64,000 nt of DNA from Arcticibacter eurypsychrophilus (GCF_001730525.1 NZ_MDFN01000014.1:62001-126000); one strand, 5' to 3'; positions 8,248 through 17,631 are shown, counted from the first letter of the stretch. A program made the numbers and translations. The notes: generated by a model not told the origin, from the letters alone.

Positions 8248-9328
8248 GTCGTTCAGGTAGTGTTTTAATCCAGTTAATCTTGTATTTTTTGATTAGCTGG
8301 ACGTTAAGTTCCTCTTTTAACGCTTCGGGAGCAGTTATAGTTTCTGGATTGCCATCACTTACAAAACGTGTCTGATGTTTAATCTGACTATTCATGAAGT
8401 TCTCTGGGTTTTCCTGATGTTCGCCGCCTTGTACCCTTTGAATCGCTAATGCATCAAATCTCTTAGAATAAGGCGATACAGAAGTTGCTGATCCGACAAG
8501 CATCACTGATTCATGTTTGTAATGAGTTCCTTCAAACTCACCTGAAACCTCAAGTGCCCGGTTCTTCGCATGCATGCCGAGTGGTAAGGCTAGACTTTTG
8601 GGTTCATAGTCTGGAAGATATGTCCGCATTTCTTTTACAAACATGCCCAGATGTTTTTGGGCCTCTTCATCACTTAGCTTCGATAGCTGGGCATGAAACC
8701 AGGTATGATTCCCTATTTCATAGCCGTTTTTCTGCAGCCACTCTAATTTTTGTTTTTTGTATTCCGGCTGAGCAAAAAGACGAAGGGTTGGTTTTACAGC
8801 CGGCAACACATAAAAAGTAGCTGTAAGTGGGAAATCAGGATGCGCTTTTTTGAAGTTTTCCACGATACCTACTGCACATTCAGGATCAATTACCAGTTTA
8901 CCATTCATTTCTAAATACCGGAACTGCCCTGCACTTGAATCATCAAATGTTAATGCAAAAGGCGTTTTACCCGCTGGAACGTTTAGCTCTCCTGATGCGA
9001 TGGCATGAACGCTTACCGGATAATAATTGTGATCGTATAATAATTGAAGGTCTTTCTTTAAATTTTCAGGAGTTCTTCTCCATCGTGCTTCGGGAGACCC
9101 AATTAAATGATATTCCAGAACCATCACACGGCCTAATTCATTCGGTATAAAGTCTTTGTTCTTGAAATTTTCAGCAGGGGTATTTTTATCCTCATTTTTC
9201 GTATCTGATATCTCTTTTACGGTATCAATAGATGAAGTAGTTACTAGCTTAGAAGTCTTAAAACAGGAACTTAACAAAATTAATAGGGGTAGCGTAAAGG
9301 CCGAATAGCGTAAAAATGAAATTTTCAT
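8210..9328 (-). CDS. Polysaccharide deacetylase family lipoprotein (CE4/NodB-like)
   Basis: The 372-residue protein starts at the ATG at 9328 with a lipoprotein signal (SAFTLPLLILLSSC). It shows NodB-homology motifs: FALTFDDSS with the paired Asp residues, and the metal-binding NHTWFHAQL. This family removes N- or O-acetyl groups from sugars in peptidoglycan or other polysaccharides. An upstream TTG at 9349 overlaps the likely promoter element, so the ATG is preferred. A lipid-anchored periplasmic or surface location is inferred. The alpha/beta hydrolase gene overlaps its 3' end by 38 bp. Confidence 0.85.
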   Translation of the reverse strand: MKISFLRYSAFTLPLLILLSSCFKTSKLVTTSSIDTVKEISDTKNEDKNTPAENFKNKDFIPNELGRVMVLEYHLIGSPEARWRRTPENLKKDLQLLYDHNYYPVSVHAIASGELNVPAGKTPFALTFDDSSAGQFRYLEMNGKLVIDPECAVGIVENFKKAHPDFPLTATFYVLPAVKPTLRLFAQPEYKKQKLEWLQKNGYEIGNHTWFHAQLSKLSDEEAQKHLGMFVKEMRTYLPDYEPKSLALPLGMHAKNRALEVSGEFEGTHYKHESVMLVGSATSVSPYSKRFDALAIQRVQGGEHQENPENFMNSQIKHQTRFVSDGNPETITAPEALKEELNVQLIKKYKINWIKTLPERHEKDSTSIIAKH

Positions 9329-9346
9329 GTACTTATTATAATCTAA

Positions 9347-9354
9347 CAAAGGTA
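9347..9354 (-). promoter_or_regulatory. Candidate -7 promoter element (TACCTTTG) for the deacetylase gene
   Basis: On the minus strand the sequence is TACCTTTG, matching TAnnTTTG, about 19 bp before the ATG at 9328. It rules against the TTG start at 9349 and predicts a leader of roughly 10-15 nt. Confidence 0.45.
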
Positions 9355-9723
9355 TAGGTATTAAAAATGAAAATCAGCTTAAAGCAGAGAAATGATTCCT
9401 TATGTCTTTAAATAAAATATTTTACTGGAGAGACCAAAAATGGTCTGAATGACACTTAAAGCCGTAATTAAGTCCATAAACAAGAAATTTTAATACACTA
9501 AAAAAGACCTCTTTTTGCTGCACAAAAAAATAATCACCTGTTTTTTAACTTTGTAGTGGTGTTGTAGTATAAAAAATGATCTAAATCACTTTCTATACCT
9601 GGTCTGTATGGGTTTTGTAGGGGTAAAAAATAGTTATTTGATCCAGTACTACTCTATTTTTGATCTGTTGCAACCAAAGCAACTAAATAACAAACCAGTA
9701 TAAACTAAATTAAAATCATTCTT
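9355..9723. other. Intergenic region upstream of the orphan SusC gene
   Basis: About 370 bp of AT-rich DNA between the divergent deacetylase and SusC genes. The one feature I can support is a -7-like element at 9546-9553. It leaves a leader of about 165 nt before the SusC start. No gene or clear hairpin was seen. Confidence 0.5.
9546..9553 (+). promoter_or_regulatory. Candidate -7 promoter element (TAACTTTG) for the first SusC/SusD pair
   Basis: TAACTTTG matches TAnnTTTG in the SusC upstream region. A TTTG at 9514-9517 lies 28 bp upstream, wider than the usual -33 spacing, so only the -7 element is supported. Confidence 0.4.
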
Positions 9724-12700
9724 ATGAAAGGAAGAATTACATTGATTTTCTTCATTTCCTGCTTTCTATGGTGTCCATTATACCTTTGGGCACAACAAGT
9801 AGAAGTAACAGGAAGGGTAACTTTAAAAAGTGATGGCAGTCCATTACCCGGAGTTACCATAACCGTTCGTGGAACCCGTCAGGCTACGAGTTCTAATGAG
9901 TCCGGAAACTTTAGAATCGGCGTTCCTCGCATTGGTTCTATACTCGTTTTTAGTCAGATTGGAATGCTTGAGCAAAATGTGACCGTATCAAGCAGTTCCC
10001 CATTAAATGTTGTCCTCACTGAAAGTACCAGTGCCCTCAACGAGGTAATTGTAGTTGGTTACGGTACACAAAGGAAAAGTCTGGTAACGGGTGCTATTTC
10101 ATCCGTTCGTGCAGAAGAATTAAAAACAGTTTCATCAGGCAGAATTGATCAGGCACTACAAGGAAGAACTGCAGGCGTAAATATTATGCCTAATTCAGGT
10201 TCTCCAGGCGCTGCAATTAGTATCCGTGTAAGGGGAACCGGATCAAACCGGGCATCAGAGCCCTTATACATTGTAGATGGCGTCAGGGCAGGGGGGATTG
10301 AATATATAGATCCATCTGAAATTGCCGCTATTGAAATTTTGAAAGATGCCGCTTCAGCAGCAATCTATGGTGCTGAAGGTGCAAATGGAGTTATCATTAT
10401 CACCACAAAAACAGGAAAGTTAGGAATGGCTCCTGTTGCCAATTATGCTTTCCAGTATGGCGAACAATCACTTGGAAGAAAACTTTCCTTGATGAATGCG
10501 CCTCAATACCAACAATATCTTGCTGAAGGTAAGTTGACAGGACCCAGCGCTCAGGATGCTGCTACCATAGGTGACGGTACAGACTGGATTGATGCAGTCA
10601 CCCAAACCGCTCCTCAACAGCACCATACAATTAATTTTAGTGGTGGCTCAGATAAATCAACTTATCTGATTAGTGGTACTTATTTCACTCAACAGGGTAT
10701 CATAGGTGGAGATAAGTCAAAATTTGACCGCTATACTTTCCGAGTAAATTCAGACAACAAGGTTAAATCCTGGTTGAACGTAGGTGAGCGACTTTCTTAT
10801 TCCAACTTTACAAGCCATGGTCTATCTGAAAATACCGAGTATGGATCTGTAGTAGGAAGTATGTTATCAATGGATCCATTTACACCGGTTACCTATACGG
10901 GCGATTTACCTGCCTTTGTACAAAGTAAACTGGGTAATCCATTAGTTAAAGATGCAAATGGTAATTATTATGGAATTTCACAATATGTGCAGGGGGAATT
11001 TGGAAATCCTCTCGCTATTATTCAACAGACGCAAAGTCGTACTAATCAGAACAAGTTAGTTGGAAATGTATTTGCTGACATTGATTTGTTTAAAGGACTC
11101 AAGTTTACTACCCGGTTTGGAATCGATGCGGCTTTCGTTCGAACTCATGGCTGGAATCCTACCTCCTGGTATTCAAGCGAAAGATTAAATTCTACCGCAA
11201 ATGGATTTGATTCTCAGACTAATTACTTCAATTGGCAATGGGAAAATTTTGCTAATTATACCCGGTCATTTGGTAACCATAATTTGACCTTTTTACTTGG
11301 TACTTCCTCTCTAAAGAACTTATATAATAATGTTGGTGGAAGTTATACCGGTATCTTTAAAGAAGAGGATAAATGGGCTTACCCTGAATTTGTATCTGAT
11401 ACACCCGAAAAGCTTGCAAAACTTTATGGATACTATAGGACGGAAACCCTGCTCTCGTATTATAGTCGTTTAAATTATGACTACAAAAACAAATATTTAT
11501 TTGGTGCAACCATCCGCCGTGATGGATCTTCAAAGTTCTATAAAGATAATAGATGGGGTACTTTTCCTTCAATATCTGCTGGTTGGGTTATTTCAAAAGA
11601 AGACTTCTATACTGCCGGAATTTCCAAAGCGGTCAATTACCTAAAATTGCGTGGTAGCTGGGGGCAGAATGGTAGCTTATCTAATGTTGGTAATGGATCT
11701 TGGGCCGCATCCATTACACAAGCTCAAAAATATGCGGATGGCAATGGTAATTTTGTTCTTGGAGCTGCTCCTTCAAATCTTCCTAATTATGATTTGACTT
11801 GGGAAACCAGTGAGCAGCTTGATTTAGGTTTGGACGCGAATTTTTTTAATAATCAGCTGGTGTTCTCTGCAGATTGGTATAAGAAAACGACAAAGGATTT
11901 GATTACCAACGGCTCTGCACCATATTTTGCTGGAAATGTCTTAAATGATGTCAATAGCGGTAATGTTGTAAACAAAGGATGGGAGTTTGAACTTACCTAT
12001 CATAATGCAAACACAAATGACTTTAAATATGAAATAGCTGGTAACATCAGTCCAATCAGCAATGAGGTTACTTATACAAATCCTTTATATCCGGTGATTT
12101 TTGGCGCAGGAGTAGGAACAGGATGGCAAGCTACCCGCTTTGAAAAAGGACTTCCTATCTGGTATTTCTATGGCTATAAAACAGACGGTATCTTCCAGAA
12201 TCAGGCGGAAATAACCAAATACATTGCAGACAATGGGCTCACCGGCTATAATCCAAAACCTGGAGATCCAATCATTGTGGACGTGGATGGAAACAAAATA
12301 ATCGCTCCAACTGATCAAACCAATATAGGCAATTCAGTGCCTGACTTTACCTACGGAGCACGGATTAACCTGAGCTACAAGGGTTTTGATTTCCTTGCAT
12401 TCTTACAAGGGTCAAAGGGAAATGATGTCATTCTTGGCTTTGTACGTAACGACCGCCGTACATCTAATTTACCCGAGTTCTTTTACACAGATCGCTGGAC
12501 AGGAGATGGAAGTACAAATACCTGGTTTGCACCAAATGCAGATGCTCGAGTATATAATAGCGACATGATGGTTTTTGATGGATCTTATGCGCGCATTCGT
12601 CAAATGCAGTTGGGTTACACCTTGCCAAATACGCTGTTAAGCAAACTGAGTGTAAAGAACGCCCGCTTCTATGTATCCCTAGACGACTTTTTTACTTTCA

Positions 12701-12819
12701 CTAAATACAAAGGACTGGATCCTGAAGGTGGAAATAATGGAGGAAATAGCATAGGAATAGATAGAGGATCTTATCCTGTTTCAAAAAAGATACTGGCTGG
12801 ACTATCCTTTAATTTCTAA
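9724..12819 (+). CDS. SusC/RagA-family TonB-dependent outer membrane transporter
   Basis: The 1031-residue protein has a signal peptide (ending near LYLWAQQ), a carboxypeptidase-regulatory-like domain (about residues 26-105), and the junction LNEVIVVGYGTQRKSLVTGA. A plug domain (about 110-235) and a long beta-barrel ending in LAGLSFNF follow. It imports bulky nutrients, usually oligosaccharides, through the outer membrane with energy from TonB. There is no STN domain, so FecR/sigma transenvelope signalling is not expected. SusD follows after 12 bp. No glycan-degrading enzymes lie beside it, and the nearest regulators are the convergent two-component genes, so the substrate is unknown. Confidence 0.93.
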   Translation: MKGRITLIFFISCFLWCPLYLWAQQVEVTGRVTLKSDGSPLPGVTITVRGTRQATSSNESGNFRIGVPRIGSILVFSQIGMLEQNVTVSSSSPLNVVLTESTSALNEVIVVGYGTQRKSLVTGAISSVRAEELKTVSSGRIDQALQGRTAGVNIMPNSGSPGAAISIRVRGTGSNRASEPLYIVDGVRAGGIEYIDPSEIAAIEILKDAASAAIYGAEGANGVIIITTKTGKLGMAPVANYAFQYGEQSLGRKLSLMNAPQYQQYLAEGKLTGPSAQDAATIGDGTDWIDAVTQTAPQQHHTINFSGGSDKSTYLISGTYFTQQGIIGGDKSKFDRYTFRVNSDNKVKSWLNVGERLSYSNFTSHGLSENTEYGSVVGSMLSMDPFTPVTYTGDLPAFVQSKLGNPLVKDANGNYYGISQYVQGEFGNPLAIIQQTQSRTNQNKLVGNVFADIDLFKGLKFTTRFGIDAAFVRTHGWNPTSWYSSERLNSTANGFDSQTNYFNWQWENFANYTRSFGNHNLTFLLGTSSLKNLYNNVGGSYTGIFKEEDKWAYPEFVSDTPEKLAKLYGYYRTETLLSYYSRLNYDYKNKYLFGATIRRDGSSKFYKDNRWGTFPSISAGWVISKEDFYTAGISKAVNYLKLRGSWGQNGSLSNVGNGSWAASITQAQKYADGNGNFVLGAAPSNLPNYDLTWETSEQLDLGLDANFFNNQLVFSADWYKKTTKDLITNGSAPYFAGNVLNDVNSGNVVNKGWEFELTYHNANTNDFKYEIAGNISPISNEVTYTNPLYPVIFGAGVGTGWQATRFEKGLPIWYFYGYKTDGIFQNQAEITKYIADNGLTGYNPKPGDPIIVDVDGNKIIAPTDQTNIGNSVPDFTYGARINLSYKGFDFLAFLQGSKGNDVILGFVRNDRRTSNLPEFFYTDRWTGDGSTNTWFAPNADARVYNSDMMVFDGSYARIRQMQLGYTLPNTLLSKLSVKNARFYVSLDDFFTFTKYKGLDPEGGNNGGNSIGIDRGSYPVSKKILAGLSFNF

Positions 12820-12831
12820 TCATTCGAAGTC

Positions 12832-14373
12832 ATGAAGAAACAAACTATAAAAACGGTACTATTAAGCATGGTCATAATGCTTACTATAGGAGGATGCAGT
12901 AAAGATTTTTTAGATCAGCCACTGCCTGGCAAGCTGACTGAAGATGAGTTTTATAAAACAGATGCAGATGCAAATCTGGCCATTATTGCGGTCTATGATA
13001 TTATGCAATCGGATTTTTGGAATGGTGGCTGGACCAGCATGCTGATGCTTAAAATCATGCCATCAGACGAAAGTAATGCCGGTGGAGCAAATACCGGAGA
13101 TCAGCCCGGTTATCAGGATCTGGATAAGTACACCGCAACTCCACTGAATGATAAAGTATCAGCAGCCTGGCAGAAATGTTATACTGCTATATATCGTGCA
13201 AACAAGATTATTGTTAAAGTGCCAGCTGATACGGATATCCGTAAAAGAGTCATGGCAGAAGCTAAATTCCTAAGAGCCTATAATTATTTTGATCTGGTTA
13301 GCTTATGGGGAGATGTTCCCTTGGTCACAACTGATATTGATCCAGGAAGTTATCCCACAGTTGGAAGAACACCCAAAGCTGATGTCTATGCCTTAATCGA
13401 AAGCGACTTGAATGACGCAATTGCGGTGCTTCCTTTAAAAAGTGCTTATTCTAAAGCAGATAAGTTCAGAGCTTCCAAAGGTGCAGCACAGGCTTTACTG
13501 GGTAAAGTTTACTTATACGAAAAGAAATGGAAAGAGTCCGCGGATCAATTTGAGCTAGTAATTAATTCCAATGAGTATCAGCTGGCATCATCCGTTGGTG
13601 CTGCTTTTTCAAAAGCTGGAGAATTTGGATCTGAATCTTTATTAGAAATCTCTTATTCCAATACTTTAGGCTATGATTATGGTAATTTCCCATGGGGTAA
13701 CACACCAGAAAGTAACATTCACGTACAACTATGGGGACCACGTTCTGATGCAGGATACGTAAAGGCTCCCGGTGATTCTTTACTTGGAGGTTGGGGAATG
13801 AACCTGGCTAAACAAAAACTTTATAACGCTTTTGTAGCAGCAGGTGATGTAGTAAGAAGGGGACAAACCATCATGTCCAGAGATGAATTAATAGCTGCCG
13901 GTGGAAAATTCCCAGCCTCAGGTGTTTATGATTTTGATGGCTGTTTCCAACGTAAGTACGGATCTTTCGCTACCCAGTCAAGTACTTCAGCAACTGCTGT
14001 ACTGGAATTAAATTACGGTACCAACTGGAGGTTTTTGCGCTATGCAGATATCGTTTTGATGGCTGCTGAAGCAAATTACCGTTTAGGCGGAGCTTCTGAA
14101 GTCAAAGGTCTGGGGTATCTGAATGATTTAAGAACGCATCGTTCATTACTTCCTTCAACCGGTCTCAGTGGCAATGAACTCTTTACGGCTATCGTAAAAG
14201 AACGCCAATTAGAACTGGCCTTCGAAGGGTTCCGTTATCTGGATCTGGTAAGATGGGATCTTGCCGTACAGGAACTCGGTCCGCTGGGTTTTGTAAAAGG
14301 CAAACATGAACTTCTTCCAATTCCCAATAATGACGTAGTAACCGGTAAATTAACGCAAAATCCTGGTTACTAG
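12832..14373 (+). CDS. SusD/RagB-family nutrient-binding lipoprotein
   Basis: The 513-residue lipoprotein has its lipobox at GGC (Cys22). The SusD N-terminal region (SKDFLDQPLPGKLTEDEFYKT) is followed by TPR-like helices (AKFLRAYNYFDLVSLWGDVPLV) and the C-terminal ERQLELAFEGFRYLDLVRW motif typical of the family. SusD caps the paired SusC barrel and delivers the ligand. It is co-transcribed with the SusC gene 12 bp upstream. A good intrinsic terminator follows within 10 bp of the stop, so the operon holds only these two genes. Confidence 0.93.
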   Translation: MKKQTIKTVLLSMVIMLTIGGCSKDFLDQPLPGKLTEDEFYKTDADANLAIIAVYDIMQSDFWNGGWTSMLMLKIMPSDESNAGGANTGDQPGYQDLDKYTATPLNDKVSAAWQKCYTAIYRANKIIVKVPADTDIRKRVMAEAKFLRAYNYFDLVSLWGDVPLVTTDIDPGSYPTVGRTPKADVYALIESDLNDAIAVLPLKSAYSKADKFRASKGAAQALLGKVYLYEKKWKESADQFELVINSNEYQLASSVGAAFSKAGEFGSESLLEISYSNTLGYDYGNFPWGNTPESNIHVQLWGPRSDAGYVKAPGDSLLGGWGMNLAKQKLYNAFVAAGDVVRRGQTIMSRDELIAAGGKFPASGVYDFDGCFQRKYGSFATQSSTSATAVLELNYGTNWRFLRYADIVLMAAEANYRLGGASEVKGLGYLNDLRTHRSLLPSTGLSGNELFTAIVKERQLELAFEGFRYLDLVRWDLAVQELGPLGFVKGKHELLPIPNNDVVTGKLTQNPGY

Positions 14374-14381
14374 GTCTCTCT

Positions 14382-14420
14382 AGCAATGGAATGGCTCAAC
14401 TAGCTATTCTATTGCTTTTA
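14382..14420 (+). terminator. Intrinsic terminator after the first SusC/SusD pair
   Basis: The arms 14382-14396 (AGCAATGGAATGGCT) and 14402-14416 (AGCTATTCTATTGCT) pair over 15 positions, two of them as G-U wobbles in RNA. The loop is 5 nt and TTTAT follows. It lies 9 bp after the SusD stop and separates that operon from the convergent response regulator. Confidence 0.7.
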
Positions 14421-14447
14421 TCTATGTATTTGGAGCCCAATACGATA

Positions 14448-15140
14448 TTAGTTTACAATCAGCTTATATCCCTTACCATGAACATTAAGAATTTCAACAG
14501 CAGGATCATCTTTCAAGTATTTTCTCAGTTTACTTAAAAAAACATCCATGCTGCGACCATTAAAGTAGTTATCATCATGCCAGATGCTTAACAATGCCTC
14601 TTCGCGGGTAAGTACATTATTCTTTTTGAGGCATAGGAGGCGGAGCAATTCGCCTTCTTTAGTTGACAACTTTTGAATTAAATCATCCTTTTTGATCGAC
14701 TGGGAGGTATAATCAAAATAATACTGGCCAATTTCAAATCTATCGGGAGTCTGTGTGGATGAACTATTCTGATTAGCCACCCGTTTCAATAAAGCATTAA
14801 TCCGTAAAAGCAGCTCCTCAATCCGGAAAGGTTTGGTAATGTAATCATCGCCACCCAGTGTAAAAGCTTCCGATTTATCCTCAATCATGGCCTTTGCGGT
14901 AGCAAAGATGATTGGAATAAGTGGGTTCGATTTCCTGATATCTTTTCCTAAAGAAAACCCATCTTTTTTAGGCATCATGATGTCAAGGATACATAAGTCG
15001 AAGCTCTCTTTGTTAAAAAAGATAAGTCCTTCTTCGCCATCTTTTGCGAGTTTTACTTCATATTTGCCCTTTAGTTCCAGGTAATCCTGTAATAGCATTC
15101 CCAGGTTAGGATCATCCTCTACCAATAAAATTTTCTTCAT
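14448..15140 (-). CDS. OmpR/PhoB-family response regulator
   Basis: The 230-residue protein has a receiver domain (residues 1-120) with the acidic pair E8-D9/D10 and phospho-acceptor D53 in CILDIMMPKKDG. K at about 103 is in YITKPFR. A winged-helix DNA-binding domain (about 135-228) carries LSTKEGELLRLLCLKKN and ends VHGKGYKLIV. It is encoded 71 bp downstream of a large histidine kinase on the same strand, which is its clear partner. The pair lies tail to tail with an orphan SusC/SusD operon, which is a possible but unproven target. Confidence 0.92.
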   Translation of the reverse strand: MKKILLVEDDPNLGMLLQDYLELKGKYEVKLAKDGEEGLIFFNKESFDLCILDIMMPKKDGFSLGKDIRKSNPLIPIIFATAKAMIEDKSEAFTLGGDDYITKPFRIEELLLRINALLKRVANQNSSSTQTPDRFEIGQYYFDYTSQSIKKDDLIQKLSTKEGELLRLLCLKKNNVLTREEALLSIWHDDNYFNGRSMDVFLSKLRKYLKDDPAVEILNVHGKGYKLIVN

Positions 15141-15211
15141 TAGATTTAGTAATTAAGCTTCAAAAGCACTGTTTTAAGAGTAATCATAAGCCGGTTCAAG
15201 GCATGGATAAC

Positions 15212-17071
15212 TTAGACGGTATGAAAGATAATCTCAAAGTCAGATCCCTTGTCCTTTTCACTCTTCACTTTTATTTCCCCACGATGTCTGCTCACAATGT
15301 CATGCACATAGCTTAAGCCAAGGCCAAAGCCTTTCACATCGTGCAAATTGCCTGTAGGAATACGGTAAAACTGCTCAAAAATTTTCGACAAGTGATCTTT
15401 ACTCATCCCTACACCATTATCAGATACACGGATTACTAATTTTTTTCCTGTATTAAAAGTCGATATTTCAATCTTAGGAACCTCCTTGCTATATTTCAAG
15501 GCATTATCGATCAGGTTAAAAATAACGTTACTTAAATGGAGCTCATCCCCATTAATCGCCGCATGCTCTGCTTGCAGGTCTAGATGTACTTTCGCGTTCT
15601 TTTTTTGAAACTGAAGCTCCATACTATCGGATATGGCACTGATCAGATCATTCATCTCTACCTTCATAAAGTCGAGCTTCAAATCACCCTTATCCAGCTT
15701 TGCAATATTCAACACGCGTTCAATATGGTTACCTAAACGGATGTTTTCATCGTAAATGATCCCCGCTAAACGGCTAATGCGTGACTTGTCTTCCGTGATT
15801 TCGGGATCTTTCAGTGCTTCACTAGCAATCATAATCGTGGCCACAGGAGTTTTAAACTCATGAGTCATGTTATTTATGAAGTCAGTTTTCATCTCCGAAA
15901 GCTTTTTCTGCCTGAAAATAGTCATGATGGTAAAGGCAAAACACCCTATTAATACCAGCAACAAACTCGCGGAAGAGGCTAGTACTGCATGCATATTTTG
16001 AAACATGTACTGGTTTTTGCCCGGAAACATGACTGTAAGTAATCCGGTGTCAGATATAATCCCCTTTGGGAAAAGTGTGGTATGATAGACGCTTAATTCG
16101 TCATTTTTACCCTCCACGTTGGAGATACTCGAAAATAGTAACGAATCAGAATTTGCTGTCGAGATTTTATAAGAATAATCCAGATTAATTCCCCGGTTGA
16201 TCAACTCAGTCTGCAATAGCGTATCCACTGTCCTGGGATTTACCCGTCTTAGCAGTGGAATGTCAAATTGCTCATAGTCGTTTGCCAGGTCTTCAAAAAT
16301 TGCAGACTTATGATTCACCTTTTTTGCGCTATGAAAGAATTGATTCATGCTTTTCGCTTCTTTATGCCGCTGTTCCCTAAGCTGTTGCTCCCGAAATTGA
16401 GTCTCTTTCTGTTCCTTCGTTAGTGCTAATTCATTAATCAGGCTTTGATTTTTTCGTGGCAGTGATATCACCCGTATTCCAGCTACCGGATCTTCAATCA
16501 GATAATAAACGGTGTCCTTAACCGATGACCGCGCTTTCTTTAGCATTTGCCCTTCCGCATTATCCACATACAGTTCGTGCACTTCATTCTGAAATACTTG
16601 TCCATAGTCATCAACAGACTGATGCATTTTTATTTTAAAATGCACTTTGCTTAATTGATCCGGATCACGGAAATAGGTTTCATAAAAATCATTATCTATA
16701 GTCATGATCCTCGGAAACTTACTCCTTAAGGTGCTGTCGCGCTTTTTGAAATCCCTTTCTATATTCTGTGTAAGCGCATTTATTCGAGTAGTAAAGCGTT
16801 CAACCTGCCTTTGTGCCTGTATCTTGTCCCGTCTCTTTTCCTCTGCATTTTTTTTTAATTCTTCTGCAATAGCTTTTCTTTTAACAAAAAGCATGGCATC
16901 CCGTTTAGCCAGCTTATTAGTTACTTCACTGAGGGAACTGTTTACAGAAAGATCGAATAATTGAGATTTCTGAACGTAAGATTCGCGAATAAAATAATAT
17001 TGCATAGCTATCACACCAAACAGCGCGGCACTCATCAATCCTAGAATAAGAGCTATACTTCTTTTCTTCAT
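15212..17071 (-). CDS. Sensor histidine kinase with long periplasmic coiled-coil sensor region
   Basis: The 619-residue kinase has a transmembrane helix at about residues 7-27, then a periplasmic region of about 330 residues rich in Lys, Arg, Glu and Gln (for example KQRETQFREQQLREQ-like stretches near residues 225-245) with coiled-coil character. A second transmembrane helix lies around 360-385. HisKA has H404 in MTHEFKTP, and HATPase has N box FNLIDNALKYS, G1 DNGVGM and G2 GFGLGLSYV. It should phosphorylate the response regulator encoded just downstream. The sensor region matches no ligand-binding fold that I recognise. Confidence 0.9.
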   Translation of the reverse strand: MKKRSIALILGLMSAALFGVIAMQYYFIRESYVQKSQLFDLSVNSSLSEVTNKLAKRDAMLFVKRKAIAEELKKNAEEKRRDKIQAQRQVERFTTRINALTQNIERDFKKRDSTLRSKFPRIMTIDNDFYETYFRDPDQLSKVHFKIKMHQSVDDYGQVFQNEVHELYVDNAEGQMLKKARSSVKDTVYYLIEDPVAGIRVISLPRKNQSLINELALTKEQKETQFREQQLREQRHKEAKSMNQFFHSAKKVNHKSAIFEDLANDYEQFDIPLLRRVNPRTVDTLLQTELINRGINLDYSYKISTANSDSLLFSSISNVEGKNDELSVYHTTLFPKGIISDTGLLTVMFPGKNQYMFQNMHAVLASSASLLLVLIGCFAFTIMTIFRQKKLSEMKTDFINNMTHEFKTPVATIMIASEALKDPEITEDKSRISRLAGIIYDENIRLGNHIERVLNIAKLDKGDLKLDFMKVEMNDLISAISDSMELQFQKKNAKVHLDLQAEHAAINGDELHLSNVIFNLIDNALKYSKEVPKIEISTFNTGKKLVIRVSDNGVGMSKDHLSKIFEQFYRIPTGNLHDVKGFGLGLSYVHDIVSRHRGEIKVKSEKDKGSDFEIIFHTV

Positions 17072-17077
17072 CCTTTA

Positions 17078-17085
17078 CAAAAATA
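17078..17085 (-). promoter_or_regulatory. Candidate -7 promoter element (TATTTTTG) for the kinase/regulator operon
   Basis: TATTTTTG on the minus strand ends 6 bp before the kinase ATG at 17071. This implies a nearly leaderless transcript for the two-component operon. Confidence 0.4.
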
Positions 17086-17183
17086 CATAAGTGCCTGTCC
17101 TGTAATTATCTTTTAACATTATTTAACACAGCTATTTCCCTTTTAAATCTTTTTCTACAAATCTCAGTAAATTTTTTAAATGT

Positions 17184-17218
17184 AAAAAGGCCCCTTGCAT
17201 CTCGCAAAGGGCCTTTTT
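17184..17218 (-). terminator. Intrinsic terminator after the DUF3127 gene
   Basis: The arms 17184-17198 (AAAAAGGCCCCTTGC) and 17204-17218 (GCAAAGGGCCTTTTT) pair over 15 positions with one mismatch around a 5-nt loop. A run of T/A on each side makes it usable in both directions. It lies about 50 bp past the stop of the minus-strand DUF3127 gene. Confidence 0.8.
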
Positions 17219-17265
17219 AAACGTTTTAGAATATGATGTTCGTATAAGCTTTTCGTGATGAAAGG

Positions 17266-17631
17266 CTAGAATGGTAAGTCATCATCCTGTGGTGCTGCAT
17301 TGAAATTAGCTGGCGGAGCATATTCCGGAGTGTTGCTTTCTGGAGTTTCACCATTAAGTACATTCACTCTCCACACGATCAACGAATTAAAATAGCCTGT
17401 TTTACCAGTTTTATCTTTATAAGCACGACCGCGCAGATTGAAAAATACCTCTACCTGATCTCCTACTTTCATACTATCAAGTAAGTTAACCTTATCCTGC
17501 AATGCTTCGAATTTTATGTATTCGGGGTATGTAGGATTCTCTGCATATTCTACAACTAGCTCTCTTTTCTTAAATGATTCAGTAACATTCATTACCGGAG
17601 AGATCTCATGTACTTTTCCCTTAATATCCAT
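17266..17631 (-). CDS. DUF3127 protein with an SSB-like acidic C-terminal tip
   Basis: The 121-residue protein is DUF3127, a small OB-fold-like family found in Bacteroidota. The fold covers about residues 1-95 (MDIKGKVHEISP, KKRELVVEYAENP, GRAYKDKTGKTGYFNSLIVWRV). A disordered Pro/Asn-rich linker then leads to the last residues DDDLPF. That ending is nearly the same as the SSB tip (DDDIPF) that recruits DNA repair and replication partners. Binding of single-stranded nucleic acid is therefore plausible, but not shown. The gene is monocistronic, with a strong terminator behind it and the methyltransferase gene diverging in front. Confidence 0.8.
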   Translation of the reverse strand: MDIKGKVHEISPVMNVTESFKKRELVVEYAENPTYPEYIKFEALQDKVNLLDSMKVGDQVEVFFNLRGRAYKDKTGKTGYFNSLIVWRVNVLNGETPESNTPEYAPPANFNAAPQDDDLPF

